Shown: piece by piece, positions 8,422 to 19,628 of the stretch
Position numbering within the stretch: the stretch's first letter is position 1
How the letters are laid out: the number at the start of each line of letters is the position of its first letter
Source: an uncultured Collinsella sp.
GTDB lineage: Bacteria; Actinomycetota; Coriobacteriia; Coriobacteriales; Coriobacteriaceae
Assembly (NCBI GenBank): GCA_902479135.1
Contig: CABSNU010000009.1
Span: forward strand, 1-64,000
Reading direction: 5' to 3'
DNA: 64,000 nucleotides
The notes under the pieces: model-generated
What the model was told of the DNA's origin: nothing
Database searches by the model: none
Seen by the model: only the letters and a program-made list of their open reading frames with translations
Program-made: the position numbers and the translations under genes

Positions 8422-9329
8422 GGCAGCGGTGCGCTCGCTGCGTCCATCCCACACGCGTGGCGCAGCGAGCGCATCGTCTCTACCAGCACAAAGCCGGCGA
8501 TAGCGACCGTAATTGCCACGTCGAACGGCGTGTTCACAAACCAGAGCAACGTCATGAGATACGACCCGGCATTAAAGGCAAAATGCAGCAGGATCGTGTA
8601 GCGGAGCTTTCCGGTGGTCACGAGCACCCAGCCAAAGACCAGACCGGCGGCGCCGGCGTAGCAGCCCTGCACCCAGTTCATATGCATAAAACCGAAGATG
8701 ACCGCCTGCAGCACAATCGCCGCGGCGATGCCTCGCTTGTCCGGCGCCGCCCAGGGCACCACGGCGACGCCTTGCGCCCGCGCGCGACGCCGGCGCTTCC
8801 AGAGCGGACGGCACTGCGGGTTAAATGCTCGGAGCGAAAACTCAAAAATGATACCGCGCACCAGCAGCTCCTCGCAAAACGGAGCGCCGAGCACCGTGGT
8901 CAGGACGGCCAGATAACTCGTGTCGCCCATGCCCGTCTCCTCGACAAGTTCACTGTAATCGGCCGCCGCCTCGGGCAACAGCGACAGCACAGCGTCGGTC
9001 ACGTAGCCAACGACCACCTGCAGGGCAAGGCCGATCACGATAACGCAGGCGATGCGCCTCCACGCTTTGCCTGCTCCCCCGCCAAGCGGGCGCTCGCCCT
9101 GCCAGCGCGCCATAAACGAGCGCGGCCACAGATAACGCCACCACAGCAGTGCCATCAAAAACGACGCCATCTGCGCGGCAGCCTGAAGCAATTGAATATC
9201 GAGGTCGTCAATCGAAAAGCCCATGAACACCGACGCGACACCCAGAGCGGAAAACAAAACCACGCTCAGGACAATATCTGCCGCGACAACGCCTAAACAA
9301 GCAAGTGTCCACACCAACGCGTTGAGCAT
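8418..9329 (-). CDS. CPBP family intramembrane glutamic protease
   Basis: This 303-residue membrane protein carries the CPBP (CAAX protease and bacteriocin-processing) motifs in order: CEELLVRG, a variant of EExxxR, near residue 155; FGFMHMN near 210; and HFAFN near 250. Several hydrophobic segments surround them. Members cleave substrates within the membrane, and some act in bacteriocin immunity or regulation. Nothing nearby identifies its substrate, although the peptide cluster lies only 3 kb away. Its stop codon is shared as CTAG with the convergent gene. Confidence 0.87.
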   Translation of the reverse strand: MLNALVWTLACLGVVAADIVLSVVLFSALGVASVFMGFSIDDLDIQLLQAAAQMASFLMALLWWRYLWPRSFMARWQGERPLGGGAGKAWRRIACVIVIGLALQVVVGYVTDAVLSLLPEAAADYSELVEETGMGDTSYLAVLTTVLGAPFCEELLVRGIIFEFSLRAFNPQCRPLWKRRRRARAQGVAVVPWAAPDKRGIAAAIVLQAVIFGFMHMNWVQGCYAGAAGLVFGWVLVTTGKLRYTILLHFAFNAGSYLMTLLWFVNTPFDVAITVAIAGFVLVETMRSLRHACGMDAASAPLP

Positions 9330-9415
9330 GCCAGCCTCCTCAAGAACCGTTCCCTAGTTCTACCACAAACTGGCAAAACACTGATCCCTTGGGAACGGAG
9401 GAAAACGAATCATTG

Positions 9416-9448
9416 TTGGTGTAAGGGGGCCAGGTCACTTTGCACCAA
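9416..9448. repeat. Short inverted repeat with TTGGTGC ends
   Basis: TTGGTGTAAG at the left pairs with CTTTGCACCAA at the right, around GGGGGCCAGGTCA. The same ends and a GGGACAGGT-type core recur at 25171-25237 and 61356-61422, so this looks like a dispersed intergenic element. Confidence 0.5.
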
Positions 9449-9453
9449 ACGAC

Positions 9454-9489
9454 AATGCCCCGTCCACGCAATCACGTGGACGGGGCATT
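9454..9489 (-). terminator. Terminator of the alpha-glucoside operon
   Basis: A perfect 15-bp stem (AATGCCCCGTCCACG with its complement) and six-base loop lie about 34 bases downstream of the GH4 gene. On the minus strand it is followed by a short T-containing stretch. Confidence 0.65.
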
Positions 9490-9522
9490 GCTCAAGGTAT
9501 GCGGCCAGCGACCCTGTTGCTT

Positions 9523-10905
9523 TTACTTAAGCTCAGGCCAGTAACCCTTGTTGGCCTCGATCATGTCGTCGAGAACCTCCTTGGCGACCTTCATCGAAGG
9601 CACGGTCTTGTTGAGCGTAAAGGCCTTAAGTGCCTTCTCGTACGAACCCTCGATCGTAGCCTCGACCACAAGCTTCTCGGAGTTCAGCTGCTGCATCATG
9701 AGGCCCTGCTGGAACAGAGGAATGTTGTCGCGGCTGATGACCTCGGGGCCGTTCTTGCCAATGTAGGCAGGCAGCTCGACCATGGCGTCGTAGGGCATGT
9801 TGGGGATAGCGCCCTTGTTCTCGCAAATGACCAGGAAGCGCTGCTTGGTGTCGTTCTTCAGAGCGATAGCCAGGTCGGCAATCCAGTCGCCGTGGCTGCC
9901 CGCATAGAACGTGCTCTCGTCGATCTCGCCCGTCTTCTCGTAGTGATCGATACCATCAAAGAGGTTCTTCTCGCGCGTCTCCTCGACCTCGTTAGCACGG
10001 GTGCGCTCGGGGTTGGAATGCTCGACGAACTCCTTCTGCTGCAGGTAGTAGTTCAGATACGTGTTGGGCAGGTACTCCGGGAAGCACTCCATGATCTCGT
10101 ACTCGCCCTTCCAGACGTAGTACCAGCTGCCCTTGGTGTGGCGGTTCTGCTCGGGGTGCTCGTCGGTGGCCTCCTCGGGCTTCTTTGCCATGAGCGAGCC
10201 CATGCCCTTGAGGTAGGAGTCGGGCAGCAGAATCTGGTGCTCCTTGATGTACTCGCGCAGCTGCGGGAGCACCTCCTCGCCCTTGTGGCGAATCGAGGTG
10301 AACCAACCAAAGTGGTTGAGGCCAAAGTAATCGTACTCGACGTCCTTCTTGTCGATATCGAGTGCGGCGCAAACCACGTCGATAATCGCGATCGGCATGT
10401 CGCAGATGTTGATGATGCGAGCGTTGGGACGCAGCACGCGGCAGCCCTCAGACACGATGGCAGCGGGGTTGGAGTAGTTGAGAATCCAGTAGTCCTTCTT
10501 GGCGTACTTCTCAACGTCATCGATCAGCTCGACCATGGGGAAGATGGTGCGCATGCCGTAGGCAAGGCCGCCGCAACCGCAAGTCTCCTGACCCACGCAG
10601 CCGTGACGCAGCGGAATCTTCTCGTCCTGCTCGCGCATGGCGTAGCCGCCCACGCGCATCTGGGCAAACACGAAGCTCGCGTCGGTAAAAGCCGTCTTTT
10701 TGTCGGTGGTCACCGTGAGCTTGATGTCCAGGCCGAGGTCCTCGTGCAAAATCCAGTCCACGAGCACGCCGATCTTGCGCTGGCGCTCCTCGTTGATGTC
10801 GTACAGGCGAATCTCGTCAACGTCGAGCTCGTCCTTGCGCAGGGCGATGGACTTGACGATGCCGGGGGTAAAGGTGGATCCGCCACCACACAGAGTAATG
10901 ATCAT
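9523..10905 (-). CDS. Family 4 glycosidase, 6-phospho-alpha-glucosidase
   Basis: This is a 460-residue GH4 enzyme. It starts with the NAD-binding loop MIITLCGGGSTFTPG and contains NYSNPAA, the metal-binding Cys in NICDMP and the His in GLNHFGW, as expected for the NAD- and Mn-dependent oxidation-elimination mechanism. Family length is about 440-460, so it is complete. It closely resembles maltose-6'-phosphate glucosidases (MalH/GlvA type), which split phosphorylated maltose-like sugars into glucose 6-phosphate and glucose. Its start is only three bases after the EIICB stop, so the two are co-translated in one operon. The exact disaccharide cannot be told from sequence. Confidence 0.9.
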   Translation of the reverse strand: MIITLCGGGSTFTPGIVKSIALRKDELDVDEIRLYDINEERQRKIGVLVDWILHEDLGLDIKLTVTTDKKTAFTDASFVFAQMRVGGYAMREQDEKIPLRHGCVGQETCGCGGLAYGMRTIFPMVELIDDVEKYAKKDYWILNYSNPAAIVSEGCRVLRPNARIINICDMPIAIIDVVCAALDIDKKDVEYDYFGLNHFGWFTSIRHKGEEVLPQLREYIKEHQILLPDSYLKGMGSLMAKKPEEATDEHPEQNRHTKGSWYYVWKGEYEIMECFPEYLPNTYLNYYLQQKEFVEHSNPERTRANEVEETREKNLFDGIDHYEKTGEIDESTFYAGSHGDWIADLAIALKNDTKQRFLVICENKGAIPNMPYDAMVELPAYIGKNGPEVISRDNIPLFQQGLMMQQLNSEKLVVEATIEGSYEKALKAFTLNKTVPSMKVAKEVLDDMIEANKGYWPELK

Positions 10906-10908
10906 TGT

Positions 10909-12519
10909 TTACTGCTCCTTCTCAATTGCGTTTTCGACCTTGTCGCGCATCTCGGCGACCTTCATGCCAAAGATGATCTGGATATTGTTGCCGTTGCGGT
11001 TGATGCCGCTGTTGGGCACGTGGTTGATGAGGTTCTCATCGATGAGGTCCGGGTTCTTAACGTTCACGCGAAGACGCGTAAAGCAGTTCTCGAGCTCCTC
11101 GATGTTGCCCTTGCCGCCAAGACCTGCGACCAGGTCGGCAATACCTGCATCGACGCCCTCTGCGGGAGCTGCGGCAACAGCGCCCTGCTTCACCGCGACA
11201 GACGCGGCGGCCTCGCCCTCGGCAACGGACTCGGCGAGCTCGGACTCCTCCTCGCGACCAGGCGTGTGGAGGTTGAGCTTCTTAATAAGGAAGGTGAAGA
11301 GGAAGAAGTACAGCGCGGCGTTGACGACTCCAAGCACCAGCATAACCGGCCAGTTGGTCTTGTCGACACCAAGAACCAGGTTGGAAACCACGATGTTGAT
11401 GATGCCGCCTGCAGTCGAAGCGGGCACGGAGAGGACCTTGAGCAGGACCAGGAAGATGCCGGAAAGAACCGAGTGAACGACAAAGAGCACGGGAGCGGCA
11501 AAGACAAAGAGGAAGTCCATGGGCTCGGTGACGCAGGAGAGCACGGCGGTGATGATCAGCGGGATGATAACGGCCTTGGTCTTATCCTTGTTCCCCTTGT
11601 AAGCGGTGAAGATAAAGGCGAGACCGATACCGATGTAGGGCCACAGGTTGTTGAAGGTGTAGCTGTTGAAGTAGGTGCTATCGGAGAAGGGCTGGCCCGT
11701 CATTGCCATCTCGGCGACACGGATGGGATAGGCGCCGGCGATAACCTGATCACCCAGCGTCAGGGTGCCACCCACATCGGAGAACTGGAACGGAGTGTAG
11801 ATGAGGTGGTGCAGACCGGTGGGAACGAGCAGCTTGTTGAGCATGCCGTAGATAAACAGACCGATGTTGCCCGACTCCTTAATGATGCCGGCAACGGAGG
11901 AGATGGCACCCTGAACCGGAGGCCAAACGATGCAGAAGCCAGCGCCCATGATCCAGGAGATGATGATCAGGAACGGAAAGCGAACGCCCGAGAACATCGA
12001 AAGGGCAATGGGGAACTGCTTGTTCGAGTACTTGTTGAATACGGCACCGGTGATGCAACCAAGAATGATGCCGCCAAACACGCCGGTATCGAGCACCTGA
12101 ATGCCCATAACGGTGCTCTGGCCGGTTCCGGTAAGGCCGAGCATGCCGCTCGCTTCGGCAAGAGAGCCGGTGGCGTTGAGCACGATGTTGTTAGCCTGCA
12201 GGAACAGGAAGAACGACATCAGGGCGATCAGCGAAGCATGGCCCTTGTTCTTCTTTGCCATGGCGCCGGCGATGCCCACGCAGAACAGAATCGAGAGGTT
12301 GTTGATGATAAACATCAGCGACTGGTAGACAACGGCGCCCACGAGCTGGAACGGACCGGAGCCCAGTACGGGGATCAAGGCGCAAATGGTCTTGTTGGTC
12401 AGAATAATGCCCACGATGAGCAGAATGCCGGCAACCGAGAGATACATCATCGGCTGGACGATTGACTTCGCGAACACCTCCAACGGCGCTTTGAAATTGA
12501 ACTTCTTTTTTGCGGTCAT
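10909..12519 (-). CDS. PTS alpha-glucoside transporter, EIICB
   Basis: The 536-residue product has an EIIC membrane domain (residues ~20-420, about ten hydrophobic segments) and a C-terminal EIIB domain with the phosphorylated cysteine in ELENCFTRLRV near residue 475. The two are linked by an Ala/Glu-rich stretch. It imports and phosphorylates an alpha-glucoside such as maltose. No EIIA is fused; the EIIA of the glucose type encoded at 13492-14004 is the likely donor. The ATG at 12519 was chosen because GGGGAG lies about nine bases upstream; nine further codons upstream in frame lack such a site. It directly precedes the GH4 gene. Confidence 0.9.
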   Translation of the reverse strand: MTAKKKFNFKAPLEVFAKSIVQPMMYLSVAGILLIVGIILTNKTICALIPVLGSGPFQLVGAVVYQSLMFIINNLSILFCVGIAGAMAKKNKGHASLIALMSFFLFLQANNIVLNATGSLAEASGMLGLTGTGQSTVMGIQVLDTGVFGGIILGCITGAVFNKYSNKQFPIALSMFSGVRFPFLIIISWIMGAGFCIVWPPVQGAISSVAGIIKESGNIGLFIYGMLNKLLVPTGLHHLIYTPFQFSDVGGTLTLGDQVIAGAYPIRVAEMAMTGQPFSDSTYFNSYTFNNLWPYIGIGLAFIFTAYKGNKDKTKAVIIPLIITAVLSCVTEPMDFLFVFAAPVLFVVHSVLSGIFLVLLKVLSVPASTAGGIINIVVSNLVLGVDKTNWPVMLVLGVVNAALYFFLFTFLIKKLNLHTPGREEESELAESVAEGEAAASVAVKQGAVAAAPAEGVDAGIADLVAGLGGKGNIEELENCFTRLRVNVKNPDLIDENLINHVPNSGINRNGNNIQIIFGMKVAEMRDKVENAIEKEQ

Positions 12520-12618
12520 AGCGGTACTCCCCTTCCTTTTCCGCAAATTAAGACAGATGTGCCCTAGACAAGACCGTGAGCCTTGCCTTATATCAATCGA
12601 TGTATGGACACGTTATGC

Positions 12619-13485
12619 CTAGAGACCAGGTTCTCCAAGCAGGTTAACAATGTGATATGCGAGATAACTCTTCTCGGCATCGGTAACGACAACGTTATAG
12701 GTAGACGACAAGTGGGCGGCTATAGCGTCCGCGCACGAGAACGCGCACGGATACGCCGTTTCATCGATTCGGAACAGCGCGTCGCCATTGATTTGCCCGG
12801 CCGCGGGATCGAGCGCTCGCTGTGCGAAAAACTGCAGGTGGCGAACGAAGCGTTCGTAAGGCAGCGAGGTGTCGTCGAGGGTCGTGGCATAGCGCTCAGA
12901 AACAATCGCGAGCACGTCGCGAACAAGCTGGACCGAGATGATGAGACGGTCGGAGCGTTGCGGCATGGTGGCGTTGACGATATGCAGCGTAATAAAACCC
13001 TGCTCTTCTTCGCTCATCTGGATGCCCATATACTCCTTGATAATCTGCAGCGCACGGCCCGCAAGCGCATACTCCTTGCGATAGAACTGCTGGATCTCGA
13101 GCAGCAACGGATTCTCACAGGAGACGCCCTTGCGCTCACGCTCCAAAGCAAGGCTGATATGGTCTGCGAGAGCAATGAGAATCTTGTCGTTGACATCAAC
13201 ATTGAGCTCTCGACGGAGCATCTGAACAATGTCCTCGGAAATCACGAGGTTGACGGTGGGGATGGACTCTAAAAGATGTGCCAAGCGGTCGATCGTACGC
13301 GAATCCTGAGAAGTGCCCTCCTGCAGCGCATAGGTCTTTTCGACCGATGCTTCATCGATAGCGTCGCCGGCATGACGGCCAAAGCAGAGGCCTCGACCGA
13401 TGACAATGAGCTCGGAGCCATCGTCCGAAGTGACCATTGCGACGTTATTGTTGAAAACTCGCTTGATAACCACGGTACCCACCAC
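12619..13485 (-). CDS. BglG/LicT family transcriptional antiterminator
   Basis: This 288-residue regulator starts with the RNA-binding CAT domain (VIKRVFNNNVAMV..., with VIGRGLCFGRHAGD) and then has two PRD domains, each with conserved histidines (for example RLAHLLE and FITLHIVNA). Such proteins bind an RNA hairpin and prevent transcription termination when their PRDs are correctly phosphorylated by the PTS. It lies between the EIIA gene (six bases upstream) and the EIICB gene (about 100 bases downstream). It is therefore expected to control this operon. I could not identify a textbook antiterminator site with certainty. Confidence 0.92.
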   Translation of the reverse strand: MVGTVVIKRVFNNNVAMVTSDDGSELIVIGRGLCFGRHAGDAIDEASVEKTYALQEGTSQDSRTIDRLAHLLESIPTVNLVISEDIVQMLRRELNVDVNDKILIALADHISLALERERKGVSCENPLLLEIQQFYRKEYALAGRALQIIKEYMGIQMSEEEQGFITLHIVNATMPQRSDRLIISVQLVRDVLAIVSERYATTLDDTSLPYERFVRHLQFFAQRALDPAAGQINGDALFRIDETAYPCAFSCADAIAAHLSSTYNVVVTDAEKSYLAYHIVNLLGEPGL

Positions 13486-13491
13486 AAGAAT

Positions 13492-14004
13492 TTACTCGGA
13501 AAGCCAGACGACAGGCTCTTTAACAGCAACAGGGCCGGAAGCATGCTCACGAAGAGTCGACTTCTCCGAACGCTCGCACACAATAACGAAGACCGTAGGA
13601 TCGAAGCCGGCGGCGCGGACCGCTTCGAAATCGACCTCGACGAGGGGCTGGCCCGCGTCGACATGGTCACCCTGAGCAACAAGCGCATGGAAGCCCTTGC
13701 CCTCAAGTTTAACAGTGTCGATTCCGATATGCAGCATCACCTGAGCAGAGCTGTCGTCGGACATGATGCCCAGCGCGTGCTCAGTCGGAAACAGCGCCGC
13801 GACGGTACCGGAGACAGGAGCGCACACCGTTCCCTCTTGGGGAACCACGGCAACGCCATCGCCCACGGCACGGCTGCTAAAAGCGGGATCATTGGTTTTT
13901 TCTAGGTGAACAAGCTCGCCGGAAACAGGAGCGAGGATTTCGAACTCGGAAGTTGCAGTCTTCTGCTCATCCGAACCGCCCATCAGGCGAGAAAAGAAAC
14001 CCAT
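13492..14004 (-). CDS. PTS glucose-type EIIA protein
   Basis: This 170-residue protein has the EIIA-Glc fold: ILAPVSGELVHL, DPAFSSRAVGDGVAV, and the phosphorylated histidine in VMLHIGIDTVKLEGKGF. It transfers phosphate from HPr to an EIIB. It is the first gene of the alpha-glucoside operon and could also serve MurP (44369-45799), which lacks an EIIA. The start at 14004 follows AAGGGAC at 13-20 bases upstream. Longer starts are possible but extend past the conserved N-terminus. Confidence 0.9.
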   Translation of the reverse strand: MGFFSRLMGGSDEQKTATSEFEILAPVSGELVHLEKTNDPAFSSRAVGDGVAVVPQEGTVCAPVSGTVAALFPTEHALGIMSDDSSAQVMLHIGIDTVKLEGKGFHALVAQGDHVDAGQPLVEVDFEAVRAAGFDPTVFVIVCERSEKSTLREHASGPVAVKEPVVWLSE

Positions 14005-14084
14005 GGTGGCATGTCCCTTCATAAATATAGCCCAACCAAAATCAAGCGAATGCATCCATAGAGACACACCCGTTCAAAGACTTT

Positions 14085-14116
14085 GGTTAGGCCCACGTCC
14101 GAGGGACTCGGTAACC
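14085..14116 (-). promoter_or_regulatory. Candidate leader hairpin of the alpha-glucoside operon
   Basis: In the leader of the EIIA gene, GGTTA pairs with TAACC and, inside it, CCGAG pairs with CTCGG, giving a hairpin with an asymmetric internal loop. LicT-type antiterminator sites have this general design, but the sequence does not match a known site closely. No following T-run is seen. The assignment as an antiterminator target is speculative. Confidence 0.25.
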
Positions 14117-14284
14117 TTCCGCATTTCTTTTTACGGGGATTATTGTAGGCAACAGCAAAGCCAGAATAGTCATTATGACCGGTGAGCGGTATTTATTCTT
14201 CGATAAACGGTATTTAAGCGGCACTTAGGGACGTTCCTTTCCCGCCGGCACCCAGAGACGCTCCTTGCAGCAATTTCGTATGCG

Positions 14285-15046
14285 CTAGATGAAGAGCTCG
14301 CATTCCTTCCGCACGACGCAAACCTTGCTCAGCATCTGGGAAACAGCGGATAGCTTGTTGAGATCAAGCTTGCGAGCGCCTCGCGGACATACGGCGATGC
14401 AGCGCATGCAGGAGATGCACGCCTCGCCAGCTGCTCGCTTGGGGTCGCCCTTGTCGATAGCACAAACGGGGCACGCCGCGGCGCATGCACCGCAGGAGAC
14501 GCATCCCTCTGTTGCCTCGGGTGCCATGCGGTGACCTCTGGCTTGTTTATAAGGACGATTGCCGGGGATAGAGGGCTCGGACGCATCCTCAGCCAACAGC
14601 TTTTGCTGAATTTGCTGCGCAAACTCTGCGAGCTGCGCCGCATCCTGCGCATCCGGTCGCCCAGCAGCAAACTGTCGCGCAACGGAATGTTCTGCAATGG
14701 CTGCAACCGCCGCGATCACCCGGAATCCCGCATGCTTCGCAACGTCCTCCAACTCTACGAGCGTGTCCTCAAACGCGCGGTTTCCGTATACACAAACCAA
14801 AACAGTCCGAGCCCCGTTGCCGCGCACCATGCCCAACCGGTCAGCCACCACAGCCGGGATTCTACCGGCATACGCCGGCACAGAGATTACGGCCACGTCG
14901 TCCTCAGTCATCGAGACAGCGCTGAAATCTAGCCAGCTATCGGTCAGATCGACGGTAACGGTATTCTTGTCCAGTGCCCCGGCCACAAGGCCAGACACCT
15001 TCCGCGTTCCACCCGTCGGACTAAACACAATTTCGAATACGCTCAT
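14285..15046 (-). CDS. EFR1-type protein: flavodoxin-like domain plus two 4Fe-4S clusters
   Basis: This 253-residue protein has an N-terminal flavodoxin-like half with the FMN phosphate loop SPTGGTRK, and a C-terminal bacterial ferredoxin half with two cysteine sets, CVSCGACAAACP and CISCMRCIAVCP. It matches the EFR1 family of anaerobe flavodoxin/ferredoxin proteins, presumed electron carriers in the cytoplasm. An AGGAGGAGG ribosome site precedes the ATG. It stands alone, and the redox partner is not evident from its neighbours. Confidence 0.88.
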   Translation of the reverse strand: MSVFEIVFSPTGGTRKVSGLVAGALDKNTVTVDLTDSWLDFSAVSMTEDDVAVISVPAYAGRIPAVVADRLGMVRGNGARTVLVCVYGNRAFEDTLVELEDVAKHAGFRVIAAVAAIAEHSVARQFAAGRPDAQDAAQLAEFAQQIQQKLLAEDASEPSIPGNRPYKQARGHRMAPEATEGCVSCGACAAACPVCAIDKGDPKRAAGEACISCMRCIAVCPRGARKLDLNKLSAVSQMLSKVCVVRKECELFI

Positions 15047-15600
15047 CGAGGCACCCTCCTCCTACGCCCGGCAACGCGTCAAGCCGTTTTCACATTCAGA
15101 CAGAGTATACGGCGCGTGGGATCCCCGTTTTGGTGCACCAAACACCCCAATGCGCCCACCCTGCGCTGTCTGCCTCTTCGTTTTGTATAAATTACGGTAC
15201 AGATTGTATATATTTACGGGATACCGCCGCGTTCTCCTGAGGTACCCCATCCTGGCCCGTGCAAAAAACGGAGTATTCTGCAACGTGACCGCGCCAGCAC
15301 CGCCGCGGGTGGGCAAAACTGTAGGGCGCCGTATCATTCTAAGTCCCAACATGGCGAGAATGACGCGCCCCTGCTCCGGAAAACGGCGAAATCTGACCCG
15401 GAACGCTCGCTAGGGATATCCGAAGGCCACCGTTGGCGACGTCGAATCATATGCAGACAACTCGAACTGCAGAATACTCCAAAAAATGCACGGCGCACCC
15501 CATAGGACCCATTGCTGCATGGCGGAAAATAGGTCCTCAGCATCCCCCAGATGCATTCCCGAGAAAATCACGTTTGAATTAGCGATGGACACGGCAAACA
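15047..15600. other. Gene-free stretch
   Basis: About 550 bases between the EFR1 gene and the helicase terminator hold no convincing gene: possible frames lack ribosome sites and family resemblance. An A+T-rich patch (TGTATAAATTAC and TGTATATATTTAC, about 15184-15220) could be promoter-like. I see no repeat or RNA structure I can name. Confidence 0.4.
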
Positions 15601-15602
15601 AA

Positions 15603-15633
15603 AAGGGCCCGAGCGTTGTTTGCTCGGGCCCTT
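15603..15633 (-). terminator. Terminator of the DEAD-box helicase gene
   Basis: A perfect 12-bp stem (AAGGGCCCGAGC with its complement) has a seven-base loop and, on the minus strand, is followed by TTTTTG. It lies about 30 bases after the helicase stop codon. Confidence 0.85.
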
Positions 15634-15665
15634 AGCTTGTCTCACGCTAGCGCGCGATGCGCATC

Positions 15666-17915
<2,250 letters not shown>

Positions 17916-18177
17916 ATGTTGTTGTTCCTTATCTGCACGCGCGATGGACGCGGCATGCGGCCGCGCGGGCGTGCTTGGTAGTGCGCTAATACATACAAAA
18001 ACGGGTGCGCACAGAGAGGACGTTGCTCAGCACGCTGGCGATCGCTTTGGCAGCTCTATCACGCGCCGTCCAGACGCAGCAGCTCTAAGCGATGGAGCAG
18101 ATTCGCCGCCGGTTAGTATACCCGTACTCCGTATGCCCCCACGTAAACCACAGATGACGAGGCGGGTCTGGGCCAAT

Positions 18178-18316
18178 TGTCTCAATCTGTAACATCTACA
18201 GGGCAAATCTTCCTCTACGTGTTACAGATCGAGACAAACGGTCGACACGGTTCACAAACGTCTCAATCTGTAACAGTTATCGAGTAAAATCGGTCCTAAT
18301 TGTTATAGATCAAGAC
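18178..18316. repeat. Palindrome array 1 (2 units)
   Basis: Units lie at 18178-18236 and 18261-18316. Each has a left arm close to TGTCTCAATCTGTAACA and a right arm close to TGTTACAGATCGAGACA, separated by about 26 bases. The second unit has diverged (TGTTATAGATCAAGACA). They sit in the roughly 580-base region before the FHA gene, of which the rest shows nothing I can name. Confidence 0.9.
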
Positions 18317-18494
18317 AGAGGGGGATTTCCGTCCAGTCCAAACCAAATCTCTCGGTCTTCCTGCAATTTCGAACATGTGGCCTATAATGTTGCTTTGGTT
18401 ACGCTACATATTGCGCAGCCATTTAATACGTCGCCCACCGGGGCCATTAATTCCTATCGCCTTATTGGCTAGGAAGCAATCAAAGGAGGTATCC

Positions 18495-19457
18495 GTGGCA
18501 GCAGAGACACCTTGCTCGGTCCTCTATAACGATATTCGCTCGTTCGGCGGTCTTAGACATCTCGAGATCGCCCGAATGCTCATCAATGGAAACTCTTATC
18601 TCGGCAGTACCCTGCTCGAGAAATGCTCTTCCAACCGCTCGTATCTCACCCGTTACATCGTCCATCGCGAGCCTGACCAGTGCGCGCCCGCCATCTACAG
18701 CGACTTTGCCGTCACCACGCTCAATCTTTCCGCGGCAATCTGCAGCAAGCTCGGCGGCGGCGAGTCCGCCTATCAGGCAATCGCCGAGCACTATCGCGGC
18801 CCAGCCGCCAACGAAATGATGTCGGCTCTCGCCAGCTACAAGCTGGACAGCCGCCTATATGCAAATGCCCTCAATCACATCGACAACTTTGACGGCAATG
18901 CCGTGCGCGAGAAGAGTACGCTTTACCTTATGCTCTTTGTGGCAACGGGGGCGCTCGCTGACCCCATCCAAGGCGTGGCCACCGTCGAGCGCTTTTGCGA
19001 CAGCAAGACAGGCGGGCACTTTGGCACCACCGAAACTACCGTCGGACGTGGCTTTATGAGCAGCCTGGAGCAGCCGCGCACTGTCGCCCCCAACCTCGGT
19101 CTGCTCAGAACCCATGCCGACAACTGCACCGACATGCAAATCCATCCCCTCACACGCGATCCGCGCGGCACGGTAATTGGGTCCTTGCCCAAAACCTCGC
19201 CCAGCATCACCGATGTAGGCGCTGATGCATCGCGCGAGCATCTCCGCATTTGGCTCGAAGGCGGACACTGGTACGCCCAGGGCCTTGGGTCGACCAACGG
19301 CACAGTGCTCGAATCGGGCGCGGGCGACGGCGATATCGTAATCGAGCCACCGCGCGACCAACGCGAGCCCGGCAAAATCTATCCCCCGGTGGAAATCGAA
19401 AACAGCGACCGACTCCATTTGGGTCTCTACACGACGTTCCTTGTCATTGTGGACTAA
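18495..19457 (+). CDS. FHA domain protein
   Basis: This 320-residue protein ends in a forkhead-associated domain (about residues 215-318): RGTVIGSLP, then SREHLRIW, then GLGSTNGTVL, the classical phosphothreonine-binding loop residues. The first ~200 residues are helical and unassigned. The start is a GTG at 18495 with AAAGGAGG eight bases upstream; the frame stays open further upstream but without such a site. The next gene encodes a Ser/Thr kinase on the same strand, so this is a likely substrate or adaptor of that kinase. A strong terminator separates the two, so they are probably separately transcribed. Confidence 0.85.
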   Translation: MAAETPCSVLYNDIRSFGGLRHLEIARMLINGNSYLGSTLLEKCSSNRSYLTRYIVHREPDQCAPAIYSDFAVTTLNLSAAICSKLGGGESAYQAIAEHYRGPAANEMMSALASYKLDSRLYANALNHIDNFDGNAVREKSTLYLMLFVATGALADPIQGVATVERFCDSKTGGHFGTTETTVGRGFMSSLEQPRTVAPNLGLLRTHADNCTDMQIHPLTRDPRGTVIGSLPKTSPSITDVGADASREHLRIWLEGGHWYAQGLGSTNGTVLESGAGDGDIVIEPPRDQREPGKIYPPVEIENSDRLHLGLYTTFLVIVD

Positions 19458-19459
19458 CG

Positions 19460-19490
19460 CGGGCGGCGATCGAAAAACGGTCGCCGCCCG
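19460..19490 (+). terminator. Terminator after the FHA gene
   Basis: A ten-base perfect stem (CGGGCGGCGA with TCGCCGCCCG) is followed by TCTTCTGTCTTCT. It begins three bases after the stop codon. Confidence 0.75.
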
Positions 19491-19547
19491 TCTTCTGTCT
19501 TCTACCTTCTGCGTCGTAAACGACAATACTCAGGGGCTTATGCTGAT

Positions 19548-19584
19548 GGTGCGGCTATCATAGTAATTTACCGATAGCCGCACC
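19548..19584. other. Hairpin upstream of the kinase gene
   Basis: GGTGCGGCTATC pairs perfectly with GATAGCCGCACC around an A+T-rich 13-base loop, about 45 bases before the kinase start. It could be a second terminator or a leader element; there is no T-run on the plus strand. Confidence 0.4.
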
Positions 19585-19628
19585 GCCAACGTATACGCGC
19601 GGCAACCCATGCCAGACAAAGGAACGCC

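Noticed and set aside
9499..12465. A 988-codon open frame opposite the GH4 and EIICB genes
   Set aside because: It spans two well-supported genes and their junction, with a product of low complexity.
12520..12618. LicT-type antiterminator site between the regulator and EIICB genes
   Set aside because: I looked for the expected hairpin on the minus strand and found no convincing match or T-run; only the weaker candidate at 14085-14116 was kept.
15062..15352. A 96-codon minus-strand frame in the gap after the EFR1 gene
   Set aside because: No ribosome site, no family resemblance and Arg-rich random-looking content.
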